Shown: positions 54,090-64,000 of the stretch, in pieces | Layout of the letters: every line of letters starts with the position of its first letter | How positions within the stretch are numbered: the stretch's first letter is position 1 | Source of the DNA: Delftia tsuruhatensis | GTDB taxonomy: Bacteria > Pseudomonadota > Gammaproteobacteria > Burkholderiales > Burkholderiaceae_C | Direction of reading: 5' to 3' | Length of the DNA: 64,000 nt | NCBI RefSeq assembly: GCF_903815225.1 | Contig: NZ_LR813084.1 | Location: forward strand, 3,204,501-3,268,500 | Made by a program: the position numbers and the translations under genes | The notes under the pieces: generated by a model | What the model saw: the letters and a program-made list of their open reading frames with translations, nothing else | Database searches by the model: none | What the model was told of the DNA's origin: nothing

Positions 54090-55622
54090 ATGCGCCTTCA
54101 CCTCAAACGCTGGCTGTTCCTGCTGCACCGCTGGCTGGGCATCGCCGTGTGCCTGTTCTTCGCGCTGTGGTTTGTCTCGGGCATGGTGATGATGTACGTG
54201 GGCTACCCCAAGCTCACCGAGGGCGAGCGGCTGCGCCACCTGCCCCCGCTCGATGGCAGCGCCGCCCTGCTCGCGCCCGCCGAGGCGCTGCGCGCGGCCG
54301 GCATCGACGGCCCGCTCAAGGACCTGCGCCTGCATGCCGGCAGCGCCGGCCGTGCCAGCTACGTGGCCACGCCCGAGGGGCGGCGCCAGCCCGTGGCAAT
54401 CGATGCGGCCAGTGGCCAGGTGCTGGACGCCACCAGCGAGGCGCAGGCCCTGGCCAGCGCGCGCGCCTTCGCGGGGGACGGCTCCGGCCTGCGCTACCTG
54501 GGCACGGTGGACGAGGATGCCTTCAGCCACTCGCGCGCACTGGACATCCACCGCCCCCTACACCGCGTGCAGCTGGACGATGCCCAGGGCACGCTGCTCT
54601 ACATCTCCGGCCGCACTGCCGAGGTGGTGCGCGATGCCACGCGCACCGAGCGCGGCTGGAACTACCTGGGCGCCTGGCTGCACTGGCTGTACATGTTCCG
54701 GGGCAATGCCTTTGACGGCGCCTGGGCCGACATCGTCAACGTGCTGTCGCTGGTCGGCATTGCCGTGGCCATCACCGGCACCGTGGTCGGGGTGATGCGC
54801 TGGCGGTTCAGGCAGCCCTACCGCAGCGGCCGGCGCACGCCCTACCCGGGCCGCGCCATGCGCTGGCACCATGTGGCGGGCCTGCTGTTTGCGCTGACCA
54901 CGCTGGCCTGGATCTTCAGCGGCCTGATGTCCATGAACCCCTGGCGCCTGTTCGACACGGGCACGCCACCGCTGCACATGGCCCGGTGGCAGCAGGGCCC
55001 GCTGCGCCTGACCGGGGACGAGGCCACGCCGCAGTCGCTGATCGCCGCAGCGGGCGGCCCCGTGCGCGAACTGCGCTGGCTGCGCACCGCAGGCCGCGCC
55101 GAGGTGCTGGCCCAGCCCGCAGCCGGTGCGCCCCTGGTGCTGGACAGCGCCAGCGCAGCGCACGCAGCCCATTCGCGCGAGGCCCTGATGGCCCGCGCGG
55201 CGGTGCTGATCGACGCACCCGTGCTGCGCAGCGAATGGCTGACCGCGCACGACCTGTACTGGTACGAGCGCGCCGAGCACACCATGATGGGCGGGCATGA
55301 CAGGCCCCTGCCCGTGCTGCGCGTGGTCTTTGGCGATGCCGCGGCCAGCTGGGTGCACATCGACCCGCACACGGGCCAGGTGCTGGGCCGGCTGGACGGC
55401 ACCCAGCGCCTCAAGCGCTGGCTGTTCGCCATGCTGCACAGCTGGGACTGGCTGCCGTTGCTGCAGTGCCGCCCGCTGTGGGATGTGCTGCTGCTGGCCT
55501 TCAGCCTGGGCGGCCTGATGCTGAGCGCCACGGGGGTGCTGATCGGCCTGCGCCGGTTGCGCCGAAAGCGCAGCCATCATGCCCGGCCGCAGGCATCCAC
55601 CGAGTCAAGCGCCTATGGTTAG
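54090..55622 (+). CDS. PepSY-associated transmembrane protein (iron reductase-like)
   Basis: The 510-residue protein has four main membrane segments with large periplasmic PepSY-like domains (LHRWLGIAVCLFFALWFVSGMVMMY at the start; two HWLYMF/HSWDW helices follow). Family members (PiuB/FoxB-like) may reduce or release iron from siderophores in the periplasm. It starts 14 bases after the TonB receptor and is co-transcribed. Confidence 0.9.
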   Translation: MRLHLKRWLFLLHRWLGIAVCLFFALWFVSGMVMMYVGYPKLTEGERLRHLPPLDGSAALLAPAEALRAAGIDGPLKDLRLHAGSAGRASYVATPEGRRQPVAIDAASGQVLDATSEAQALASARAFAGDGSGLRYLGTVDEDAFSHSRALDIHRPLHRVQLDDAQGTLLYISGRTAEVVRDATRTERGWNYLGAWLHWLYMFRGNAFDGAWADIVNVLSLVGIAVAITGTVVGVMRWRFRQPYRSGRRTPYPGRAMRWHHVAGLLFALTTLAWIFSGLMSMNPWRLFDTGTPPLHMARWQQGPLRLTGDEATPQSLIAAAGGPVRELRWLRTAGRAEVLAQPAAGAPLVLDSASAAHAAHSREALMARAAVLIDAPVLRSEWLTAHDLYWYERAEHTMMGGHDRPLPVLRVVFGDAAASWVHIDPHTGQVLGRLDGTQRLKRWLFAMLHSWDWLPLLQCRPLWDVLLLAFSLGGLMLSATGVLIGLRRLRRKRSHHARPQASTESSAYG

Positions 55623-55645
55623 CCACCATACTGTATGCTTGCCGC

Positions 55646-56137
55646 ATGCAACTCGAACAGAAATACCAGGCCTTGCTGGCCGAAGCCGAGCGTCGCCAGC
55701 TGGCTGATGTGGACAGCATCCGGCTGTGCTTCCAGACCCTGTCGCTGGCCGCGCGCATCGACCGTGACTGCGCGGCGCTGCTGGCGCCCCACGGCCTGTC
55801 CGAAGGGCGCTTCGTGCTCATGTTCCTGCTGGAAGCCGCTGGCGAGGGCCTGGCCCCCAATCACTTGGCCGAGCAGGCCGGCATCACGCGCGCCACGGTG
55901 ACCGGGCTGCTCGATGGCCTGGAGCGCGAGGCACTGGCCGAACGCCTGCCCGACCCCACCGACCGGCGTGCACTGCGCGTGCAACTCACGGCCAAGGGCC
56001 GCCAGCTGGCGCGCAAGCTGTTTGCCCAGCACAGCGCCTGGATCGCGGGCCTGTTCGCCAACCTCTCGCCGGCTGAACGCGGCCAGCTGGCCAAGCTGCT
56101 GACCAAGGCCGCGGCAGGCATGAAGGTCCCGGCATGA
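55646..56137 (+). CDS. MarR-family transcriptional regulator
   Basis: The 163-residue MarR protein has the winged helix region PNHLAEQAGITRATVTGLLD and the wing DPTDRRALRVQLT. ATG 55646 is used. The stop overlaps the next gene by four bases (ATGA at 56134-56137), suggesting coupled translation with an AlkD-like protein. Its target is unknown. Confidence 0.9.
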   Translation: MQLEQKYQALLAEAERRQLADVDSIRLCFQTLSLAARIDRDCAALLAPHGLSEGRFVLMFLLEAAGEGLAPNHLAEQAGITRATVTGLLDGLEREALAERLPDPTDRRALRVQLTAKGRQLARKLFAQHSAWIAGLFANLSPAERGQLAKLLTKAAAGMKVPA

Positions 56138-56919
56138 CGGCATCGATCCCCCGCCGCAAGGGTGCCAGCCGCAGCGCCGACATCACGCCCGAACTGCTGC
56201 GGGCCCTGTCGCTGGGCGAAATGGAAACCGCCACGCTGACCGAGAGCCTGGCCGTGGACCAGGCGATGCTGTTGCAGGCCGTCTTTCCCGAGGACTGGCC
56301 ACAGCTTGAAGATACGGCACAGGCCCTGGGCCGGATGGGCATCCTCAAGCGCATGGAATGCCTGGGGGCCCTGCTGTGGCAGACACTGGGCCAGGCCGGC
56401 TGGCAGCGCTGCCTCACGCACCGCTCGGACACGGCGCGCGGCTGGGCCTGCTTCATGGCGGGTGCGCAGCCCGGGCTGGGCCTGCGCCAGCGGCTGGACC
56501 TGGTGCAGCCGCTGGCCGATGACCCGCATTTCGGCGTGCGCGAGTGGTCGTGGATGGGCGTGCGCCCGCACCTGGCCGACAATCTGCCGCAGGCGGTGAA
56601 AGAGCTGGCGCGCTGGACGGACCAGCCCTCCGAGCGCCTGCGCCGCTTCGCCAGCGAGGCCCTGCGGCCGCGCGGCGTCTGGTGCAGCCATATCGCCGCG
56701 CTCAAGCAGCAGCCGGAGATCGCGCTGCAGGTTCTGGAGCCGCTGCGCGCCGATGCCTCCACCTATGTGCAGGACTCCGTGGCCAACTGGCTCAACGATG
56801 CCGCCAAAAGCCGGCCCGACTGGGTGCGTGCACTGTGTGCGCAATGGCGCGAGGAATCCCCCGTGCCCGCCACGCTACGCATCTGCGAACGCGCGCAGCG
56901 CAGCCTCAAGAGCCTGTAG
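56134..56919 (+). CDS. DNA alkylation repair (AlkD-like) HEAT-repeat protein
   Basis: The 261-residue all-helical protein looks like the AlkD family of DNA glycosylases built of HEAT-like repeats (ITPELLRALSLGEMETATLTE; FGVREWSWMGVRPHLADN; ERLRRFASEALRPRGVWC). It may remove alkylated bases, although catalytic residues cannot be confirmed. It follows the MarR gene with a four-base overlap and ends inside the convergent Fur-like gene. Confidence 0.8.
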   Translation: MTASIPRRKGASRSADITPELLRALSLGEMETATLTESLAVDQAMLLQAVFPEDWPQLEDTAQALGRMGILKRMECLGALLWQTLGQAGWQRCLTHRSDTARGWACFMAGAQPGLGLRQRLDLVQPLADDPHFGVREWSWMGVRPHLADNLPQAVKELARWTDQPSERLRRFASEALRPRGVWCSHIAALKQQPEIALQVLEPLRADASTYVQDSVANWLNDAAKSRPDWVRALCAQWREESPVPATLRICERAQRSLKSL

Positions 56920-57355
56920 AGCCGCTCTGCGCCGGCAGCCGCTCGCAATCGGGCTTGACGCAGCGCCCGTAGAGGATGTGGGAGTGCTCCACGATGGCAA
57001 AGCCGTGCGCTCTTGCCAGCAGTTTCTGGCGCTGCTCGATCACGGCATCATGGAACTCCTGCACCAGGCCGCAGCGCGTGCAGATCAGGTGGTCATGGTG
57101 CTCGCCGTCATCAAGTTCATAGACCGCCTTGCCCGCCGCAAAGCGCTGCTGCCGCAGCATGCCGGCCTGCTCCAGCTGCGCCAGCACGCGATAGACCGTG
57201 GCCAGGCTGGTGCCCCGGCCCTGGTCATGCAGCTGGCGGTACACATCCTCCGCCGCCAGATGCCGCTGGCTCCCGTGGCGAAAGATGTCCAGTACCCACA
57301 GGCGCGCCAGCGTGGCCTTCAGCCCCAGGTGCTTGAGGTCAGCGGAATCGGACAT
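56906..57355 (-). CDS. Fur-family regulator (Fur paralogue)
   Basis: The 149-residue protein closely matches Fur: DLKHLGLKATLARLWVLDIF, the recognition region TSLATVYRVLAQLEQAGML, HHDHLICTRCG, and a second CxxxxC (CVKPDC) as the structural zinc site. It differs from a typical Comamonadaceae Fur at many positions, so it is likely a paralogue. Iron or another metal is the co-repressor. ATG 57355 is where the family start lies. It sits downstream of the zinc operon on the same strand, separated by a hairpin array, and near the TonB receptor operon. Confidence 0.88.
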   Translation of the reverse strand: MSDSADLKHLGLKATLARLWVLDIFRHGSQRHLAAEDVYRQLHDQGRGTSLATVYRVLAQLEQAGMLRQQRFAAGKAVYELDDGEHHDHLICTRCGLVQEFHDAVIEQRQKLLARAHGFAIVEHSHILYGRCVKPDCERLPAQSGSTGS

Positions 57356-57459
57356 GCAGCCTTTTCTTTCTATCGGTGATGCACGGCACTGCGCGCTACC
57401 AACCGTCCAGGGTCCATGAGACTGGCGCACCCCAGCTCAGTGACACCAAGCAAGAGCCG

Positions 57460-57522
57460 CCTCGCGGCGAGGGTGTCGTTCCCCTCCCGCGCAGCGAGAG
57501 AGGGGGAAGCGGCGCAGCCGCT
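57460..57522. repeat. array of three tandem hairpins
   Basis: CCTCGC/GCGAGG (57460-57472), CCCCTC/GAGGGG (57481-57505) and AGCGGC/GCCGCT (57508-57522) are three short stem-loops in a row between the gamma-carbonic anhydrase gene and the Fur paralogue. The GGGGGAAGCGGC-GCAGCCGCTCAGGGGG form resembles small dispersed intergenic elements of this group. A transcription-termination role is possible. Confidence 0.55.
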
Positions 57523-57535
57523 CAGGGGGTGCCTT

Positions 57536-58096
57536 CTAAAATTCATTTTGGATGGCCTTGTAGCCGCGCACCAATTCGTTGTTGGTGCGGACCACGTCCT
57601 CGGAGAAGTCGCTGGCGGCGGCGGGCACCGGGGCCAGCGTGGACAGGTCGGTCTCCGGGCCGATGCGCGCGGTGGACGGCACGTAGAAGCCCGGCGGCAG
57701 ATGGCAGCCATCGACCACGGCGTTGTAGCGCACCACGCAGCCGTCATCGACCACGCAGTTGAACAGCACGCTGTTGAAGCCTATGAACACGCTGCTGCCC
57801 ACGGTGCAGGGGCCGTGGACGATGGCGCGGTGCGCAATCGAGGTATTGCGCCCGATGCTGACGCGCGCGCCGGACTTGGAATGGATCACCACCCCGTCCT
57901 GGATGTTGGAATGCGCGCCGATCACGATGGGGTCGATGTGGCCATCGGCATCCATCTCGTCGGCACGGATCACGGCGTAGGGGCCGATGAAGACGCCCTC
58001 CTCGACCACCACCAGCCCGCACAGGATGGCGGTGGGATCGACGAAGGCATCCGGGTGAATGCGCGGCAGGTCGCCGCGCGGGTTCTTGCGGATCAT
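57536..58096 (-). CDS. gamma-carbonic anhydrase-like left-handed beta-helix protein
   Basis: The 186-residue hexapeptide-repeat protein has the gamma-CA pattern, with His in [12 protein letters not shown] and two in [10 protein letters not shown] matching the usual zinc-binding triad. In a Zur-controlled operon it may replace a zinc-rich carbonic anhydrase or work with another metal such as iron or cobalt. Its ATG overlaps the L36 stop (ATGA at 58093-58096), so translation is coupled. Confidence 0.85.
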   Translation of the reverse strand: MIRKNPRGDLPRIHPDAFVDPTAILCGLVVVEEGVFIGPYAVIRADEMDADGHIDPIVIGAHSNIQDGVVIHSKSGARVSIGRNTSIAHRAIVHGPCTVGSSVFIGFNSVLFNCVVDDGCVVRYNAVVDGCHLPPGFYVPSTARIGPETDLSTLAPVPAAASDFSEDVVRTNNELVRGYKAIQNEF

Positions 58097-58242
58097 CCCT
58101 TGCGCTTGTTCCTGGCGCCGCCCTGGCGGGCCTTGAAGCGCGGGTTGCTCTTGCAGATGACATAGGTGCGGCCGCGCCGGCGCACAACCTGGCAGTCGCG
58201 GTGGCGCAGCTTGGCTTCCTTGAGGGACGAGAGGACTTGCAT
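58093..58242 (-). CDS. rpmJ: 50S ribosomal protein L36, zinc-independent type B (YkgO-like)
   Basis: The 49-residue product starts [20 protein letters not shown] and ends with a Lys/Arg-rich extension ([12 protein letters not shown]). It matches the type B L36 that lacks the zinc-binding Cys/His set of type A, so it can replace zinc-containing L36 and release zinc when starved. Typical type B is about 41 residues; this one has about eight extra basic residues. It lies between folE2 and the gamma-CA gene inside the zur operon. Confidence 0.93.
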   Translation of the reverse strand: MQVLSSLKEAKLRHRDCQVVRRRGRTYVICKSNPRFKARQGGARNKRKG

Positions 58243-58275
58243 GGGGAAAAAGCTCCTTGAAGTGGACGTGAATGG

Positions 58276-59181
58276 TCAGGAATCAGCGGGCTCGGCCCAG
58301 GCCACGGCATCGTGCGGGTGCAGGCTTTCCAGATGGCGCACATGCACGCGAGGTTGGGCATGGGTGCCGGCCAGGGCCGCCTGGATACGGCGCGCCGCGT
58401 CTTCGACGAACATCAGGTTGCTGCCGTTGAGCGCGGCAAAGGCCTGTTCGTCGGCCCGCTTGACCGCCGTCTGCACGGGCGTGCCCAGCGCCTGCTCCAC
58501 GCGGGCTATCAGGGCCAGGATGCCCAGGTCGGGCGCATCGGCGGCCAGGTCCACGCTGACGCAGGCCTCGCTGCGCTGGCTGTGCGCCGTGGCCAGCGTC
58601 CCGTGCTTGCGCAGCCAGCCGGCGACGCTCGAAGGCTCGACCTGGGTCTGCCCCGCGAAAGCCTGGAGAAAGCCCTGCTCCAGCAGTTGCCGCGACAGCG
58701 CCGCCGAGCAGGGGCAGGTCGAGGAGTAGCCCACGCTGACCTGCAGCCGCAGCTGGAACACGCCCTGGGCCAGCGTGGCGTCCAGGCGCACGGGGTAGGC
58801 CTTCCAGCCCGACAGGTCCCGGGTCACGAGCGCGGGGCGCTGGGTCAGCAGGTCCATGGCCAGGCGCAACCGCGCGCTGCGGCTGGCGCAGTCGCGGTGG
58901 CTGTCGATCATGGCCTGCAAGGCGTGGCGCAGGCCGAAGGGGGTCAAGGCGGCTTCCTCGGCCAGGCTGTCCAGCTGGCGATAGAGCCGGGACATGTGTA
59001 TGCCCTTGACATGCGGGGCCGGAAGATCGACCTGTACGTCGGCGCGGGCATGCAGTTCGCGCCAGTAGCCGGGCTCGGCCACGGTCACGGGCAGGTCTAT
59101 GCCCTGCATGCCCACCCATTGCAAGGGGCTCAGGCTGGGGGCGGGATCGGTCAGGGAAACGTCGGGAAGCGGTGCGAGCAT
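58276..59181 (-). CDS. folE2: GTP cyclohydrolase I type 2 (zinc-sparing)
   Basis: The 301-residue FolE2 starts the folate pathway from [14 protein letters not shown] carries the conserved metal-binding Cys cluster, and the segments [23 protein letters not shown] and [11 protein letters not shown] fit the family. FolE2 can use metals other than zinc and is normally made when zinc is short. ATG 59181 has AGGA upstream. It is the third gene of the operon, 16 bases after the COG0523 gene. Confidence 0.93.
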   Translation of the reverse strand: MLAPLPDVSLTDPAPSLSPLQWVGMQGIDLPVTVAEPGYWRELHARADVQVDLPAPHVKGIHMSRLYRQLDSLAEEAALTPFGLRHALQAMIDSHRDCASRSARLRLAMDLLTQRPALVTRDLSGWKAYPVRLDATLAQGVFQLRLQVSVGYSSTCPCSAALSRQLLEQGFLQAFAGQTQVEPSSVAGWLRKHGTLATAHSQRSEACVSVDLAADAPDLGILALIARVEQALGTPVQTAVKRADEQAFAALNGSNLMFVEDAARRIQAALAGTHAQPRVHVRHLESLHPHDAVAWAEPADS

Positions 59182-59197
59182 GCGGATTCCTGCGGGT

Positions 59198-60418
59198 TCA
59201 GTTCCATCCGGGGAAAGGGTTGTGCCACTGTGTCCAGGCCTGCGGGCCCCGGGCCATCTCGCCATCGGTCAGCAGGCAGGCATCCAGGCGCCCGCACAGC
59301 ACGGCCTCGTCCATGTCCATGCCGATCAGCACCAGCTCCTGGCGCGCATCGCCGACACCGTCCACCCATTTCTCGAGGATGCGTTCCACCGCCTCGCTAT
59401 CGCGCGGCCAGCGTTCGGCCTCCACGGCCGCCCACCAGTGGCCGGCCGGGCCATGGCGGGCCACGGCACCGGCCTGGGACCAGGAACCGGCCAGCGCCGG
59501 ATGGCTGGCCAGCCAGAAGAATCCCTTGGAGCGCACCACGCCCGACCATTCGCTTTCGACCAGGTCGAAGAAGCGCTGCGGATGGAAAGGCCGGCGCGCA
59601 CGGTAGACGAAGCTGCGGATGCCGTACTCCTCGCTCTCCGGCCGGTGCGTGCCGCGCAGCTCCTGCAACCAGCCCGGCGCCCGGGACGCTGCCTCGAAGT
59701 CGAACAGGCCCGTGTCCAGCACCCTGTCCAGCGGCAGCCGGCCAAAGCTGGCGATCTCCATGCGGGCACGCGGATTGAGGCCGCGCAGAATGGCCATCAG
59801 CCGCGCGCAATCGTTCTCGCTGACCAGGTCGATCTTGTTGAGCACGATGACATCGCAGAACTCCACCTGCTCGATCAGCAGGTCGACCACGGTGCGGGCA
59901 TCCTCCTCGCCCAGGGACTCGCCGCGCGAGCGCAGGCTGTCCCTCGAGCCGTAGTCCTGCAGGAAGTTGAAGGCATCGACCACGGTGACCATGGTGTCCA
60001 GTCGCGCCACGTCGCCCAGGCTGCGGCCATCCTCGCCCGCGAAGGTGAAGGTCTCGGCCACGGGCAAGGGCTCGGAAATGCCGGTGGACTCGATGACCAA
60101 CTGGTCGAAACGGCCCTCGCGCGCCAGCCGGTCCACCTCCAGCAGCAGGTCCTCGCGCAGCGTGCAGCAGATGCAGCCGTTGCTCATCTCCACCAGCCGT
60201 TCCTCGGTGCGCGACAGGCCCGCGCCGCCATCGCGCACGAGGGCGGCGTCGATGTTGACCTCGGACATGTCGTTGACGATGACCGCCACGCGCCGGCCCT
60301 CGCGGTTGTGCAGGATGTGGTTGAGCAAGGTGGTCTTGCCCGCGCCCAGAAAGCCGGACAGCACGGTCACGGGCAGCCGGACATGCGGCGGCCGCGCCGG
60401 CGCTTCGATATGCATCAT
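59198..60418 (-). CDS. COG0523-family GTPase metallochaperone (zinc, ZigA/YciC-like)
   Basis: The 406-residue protein has the Walker A motif [15 protein letters not shown], the CxCC metal motif ([12 protein letters not shown]), [16 protein letters not shown] for GTP, and a C-terminal COG0523 domain. It is thought to load zinc into key proteins under starvation. The start is uncertain: ATG 60418 (or 60415) is chosen, and 60454 is an alternative. It follows zur by about 47 bases, in a Zur operon. Confidence 0.92.
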   Translation of the reverse strand: MMHIEAPARPPHVRLPVTVLSGFLGAGKTTLLNHILHNREGRRVAVIVNDMSEVNIDAALVRDGGAGLSRTEERLVEMSNGCICCTLREDLLLEVDRLAREGRFDQLVIESTGISEPLPVAETFTFAGEDGRSLGDVARLDTMVTVVDAFNFLQDYGSRDSLRSRGESLGEEDARTVVDLLIEQVEFCDVIVLNKIDLVSENDCARLMAILRGLNPRARMEIASFGRLPLDRVLDTGLFDFEAASRAPGWLQELRGTHRPESEEYGIRSFVYRARRPFHPQRFFDLVESEWSGVVRSKGFFWLASHPALAGSWSQAGAVARHGPAGHWWAAVEAERWPRDSEAVERILEKWVDGVGDARQELVLIGMDMDEAVLCGRLDACLLTDGEMARGPQAWTQWHNPFPGWN

Positions 60419-60465
60419 GGAATCTCGGAAAAAGGGAATCTCGGGAAGCGCCATCTCAGCGGCGC

Positions 60466-60858
60466 TCAGGCATGGACCGGCGCACACGCCGAGCATCTGC
60501 CATGCAGCTCGATGTTGGAATGCCCCAGGGCAAAGCGGTTGTTCCGCGCCCAGTGGTCCAGGCAGTGGCCCAGCTGTTCATCGATGAACTCATCCACATG
60601 GCCGCATCCGTCACAGATGGCGAAGGCCGTCATCCCGTGGTCGCGGCCTGGGGGATGCGCGCAGGACACATAGGCATTCATGGACTCCAGGCGATGGACC
60701 AGTCCCTGCTCGGCCAGCTTGTCCAGCGCGCGGTAGACCTGGGTGGGCGCGCTCAGGCCCTGCCCCCGGAGCTGGTCGAGTAGCGCATAGGCGGTGAGCG
60801 GGGCTGCGGCTTGCTGGAGGGTGTCGAGCACCCGTTGCTGGTGGGCGGTCAATGGCAT
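60466..60858 (-). CDS. zur: Zur, zinc uptake regulator
   Basis: This 130-residue Fur-family protein has the winged helix ([18 protein letters not shown]) and the zinc-sensing site [10 protein letters not shown], plus CSAC at the C-terminus as the structural zinc. Together with the COG0523 GTPase, FolE2 and L36 genes downstream on the same strand, it is Zur. The putative Zur box at 60913-60927, 54 bases upstream of the start, suggests it represses its own operon when zinc is ample. Confidence 0.93.
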   Translation of the reverse strand: MPLTAHQQRVLDTLQQAAAPLTAYALLDQLRGQGLSAPTQVYRALDKLAEQGLVHRLESMNAYVSCAHPPGRDHGMTAFAICDGCGHVDEFIDEQLGHCLDHWARNNRFALGHSNIELHGRCSACAPVHA

Positions 60859-60912
60859 GGTGGTTTCCTGGTTCTTTGCGCACGGCCTTCTTGCCGTGCA
60901 TCAATTTTGCAA

Positions 60913-60927
60913 TGTTATAACATAACA
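60913..60927 (-). promoter_or_regulatory. Zur box
   Basis: TGTTATAACATAACA contains TGTTAT and ATAACA as exact inverted halves around AAC, a near-ideal match to proteobacterial Zur sites (GTTATAnnATAAC-like). It is upstream of zur and probably covers its promoter. Confidence 0.88.
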
Positions 60928-60982
60928 AATCAATTTCAGCCTGTTCTTGCAGAGATGCCGCGCAGTGCCTGGCGCACCAAGC

Positions 60983-61013
60983 AAAACGGCCACCCCGTCG
61001 GGGTGGCCGTTTG
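60983..61013 (-). terminator. strong terminator after monomeric icd
   Basis: AAACGGCCACCCC and GGGGTGGCCGTTT form a thirteen-base perfect stem with a three-base loop, flanked by A and T runs. On the minus strand it ends the isocitrate dehydrogenase transcript and shields the zur promoter. Confidence 0.9.
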
Positions 61014-61057
61014 TGATGGACCGGCGGCGCCTGTGCGCCGCCGAAGACAGGATCGGC

Positions 61058-63295
<2,238 letters not shown>

Positions 63296-63491
63296 CTCTT
63301 GTCTCAGGTAGTGAAAAGGTAGGGGTCGCGCCGCAGGCCGTCGAGCCGGCTTCCGCAGGGGGAGCGGAGCCGGCGCGGCCTGACGCTGCGGGATCGCCGA
63401 GCAATGCCCCGTCGCGCCAGCATGCTGCCTCGGCGTTTTCTGCAATGCGATCCCACAATACAAAATTCTAAGCGGAACCCGCCGTATTTTT

Positions 63492-63511
63492 TAAGTCTTG
63501 TAGAAGACTTA
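63492..63511 (-). promoter_or_regulatory. palindrome upstream of monomeric icd
   Basis: TAAGTCTT (63492-63499) and AAGACTTA (63504-63511) are exact inverted halves with a four-base spacer. They lie about 200 bases before the gene in an AT-rich patch. It may be the operator of a dimeric regulator of TCA genes; the protein is unknown. Confidence 0.5.
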
Positions 63512-63632
63512 GGGTTTTACAGCGGCATTCAGGCCCTGTTTTCACAGGGAAAGCGGCTGGGGCCTCCTTGTTTTCTGCCATGTAAAAAATGCTGTGGCGC
63601 AAGGGACACGAAAGCCCCGCAGGCCCGCCCCT

Positions 63633-64000
63633 TCAAACCCACAGTCGGTACATCCAGAACGACTCATCGTGCTCGAAACGCCGCGCGAACTCGCCCGGAG
63701 AAAACCCCGTGATCTGCCGCACGGCACGGCACATATGGGCCTGGTCCGAAAATCCTTCGTCCAGGGCCAGCGCCGCCCAGTCCAGCGGCAGGCCCTGCGC
63801 GTGGCGCTGCCGCGCCGCGTGGAACAGGCTTTCGGTGCGGATGATGCCCTGCCACTGCCGCAGGGACCGGCCACTGAACAGCTTGATGCGCCGCTCCACC
63901 TGGCGCGCGCCCAGCGTGTGATGCCATTGCAGCGCCTGCATTCCCAGCCAGGCCACCCAGTGGCGCCCATGCTCGCGCAGCGAGGGCAGCACCTGGTTGC
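63633..64000 (-). CDS. AraC-family transcriptional regulator, partial
   Basis: The C-terminal end of an AraC/XylS regulator runs in from the right edge; its start lies outside the window. The two helix-turn-helix units are visible (KLFSGRSLRQWQGIIRTE, then LALDEGFSDQAHMCRAVRQ with ITGFSPGEF after it). Its target is unknown; it lies upstream of monomeric icd on the same strand. Confidence 0.85.
   Translation of the reverse strand, partial: NQVLPSLREHGRHWVAWLGMQALQWHHTLGARQVERRIKLFSGRSLRQWQGIIRTESLFHAARQRHAQGLPLDWAALALDEGFSDQAHMCRAVRQITGFSPGEFARRFEHDESFWMYRLWV

Overview
The window is high-GC DNA from a betaproteobacterium, most likely a member of the Comamonadaceae (Delftia, Acidovorax or Comamonas type). 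This is inferred from three orphan Bug-type receptors of tripartite tricarboxylate transporters, a complete gentisate operon for 3-hydroxybenzoate, two classes of isocitrate dehydrogenase, and typical AGGAGA ribosome binding sites. Nearly everything is metabolic and chromosomal. No rRNA, tRNA, CRISPR array, insertion sequence or prophage was seen.

Layout. (1) 1-9990: an unusual accessory locus. It holds an AurF-type diiron N-oxygenase with a flavin reductase, two serine hydroxymethyltransferase (SHMT) paralogues, a MocR regulator, and a BenE transporter followed by a PLP-binding YggS-like protein and a class III aminotransferase. (2) 9991-12001: a patatin-like lipoprotein and a LysR regulator. 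(3) 12018-17611: a MarR-controlled operon for 3-hydroxybenzoate to gentisate, maleylpyruvate, fumarylpyruvate, then fumarate plus pyruvate, ending in a Bug receptor whose signal peptide is frameshifted. (4) 17633-20564: a second FAD hydroxylase with its own Bug receptor and MarR regulator. (5) 20785-25900: a valine catabolic cluster (mmsA, isobutyryl-CoA dehydrogenase, mmsB) with three small genes inside it. (6) 25941-28725: a structured intergenic repeat, an orphan trpB and a PepSY protein.

(7) 28726-32360: a low-GC island carrying one large gene that joins a GHKL ATPase domain to a PD-(D/E)XK nuclease-like domain (candidate antiviral gene), next to a decayed VOC gene. (8) 32503-36915: a PQQ sugar dehydrogenase, a diguanylate cyclase and an AT-rich GT-C-like membrane protein. 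(9) 37151-41975: a catabolic operon (Bug receptor, CoA transferase, cupin, acyl-CoA dehydrogenase, LysR). (10) 42198-50304: small cupin and SRPBCC proteins, a lipoprotein, a MocR/LysE pair, mnmH, a retropepsin-like protease, a DsbA-family protein and NADP-isocitrate dehydrogenase. (11) 50513-56919: a small basic exported protein, then DUF192, DUF2946, TonB receptor and PepSY genes of an iron uptake group, with MarR and an AlkD-like protein. (12) 56906-60927: a Fur paralogue and a five-gene zinc-starvation operon (zur, COG0523 GTPase, folE2, zinc-free L36, gamma-carbonic anhydrase-like) behind a near-ideal Zur box. (13) 61058-64000: monomeric isocitrate dehydrogenase and the end of an AraC regulator.

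Functions were assigned by reading motifs and family resemblance in translated sequence. No database search was run.
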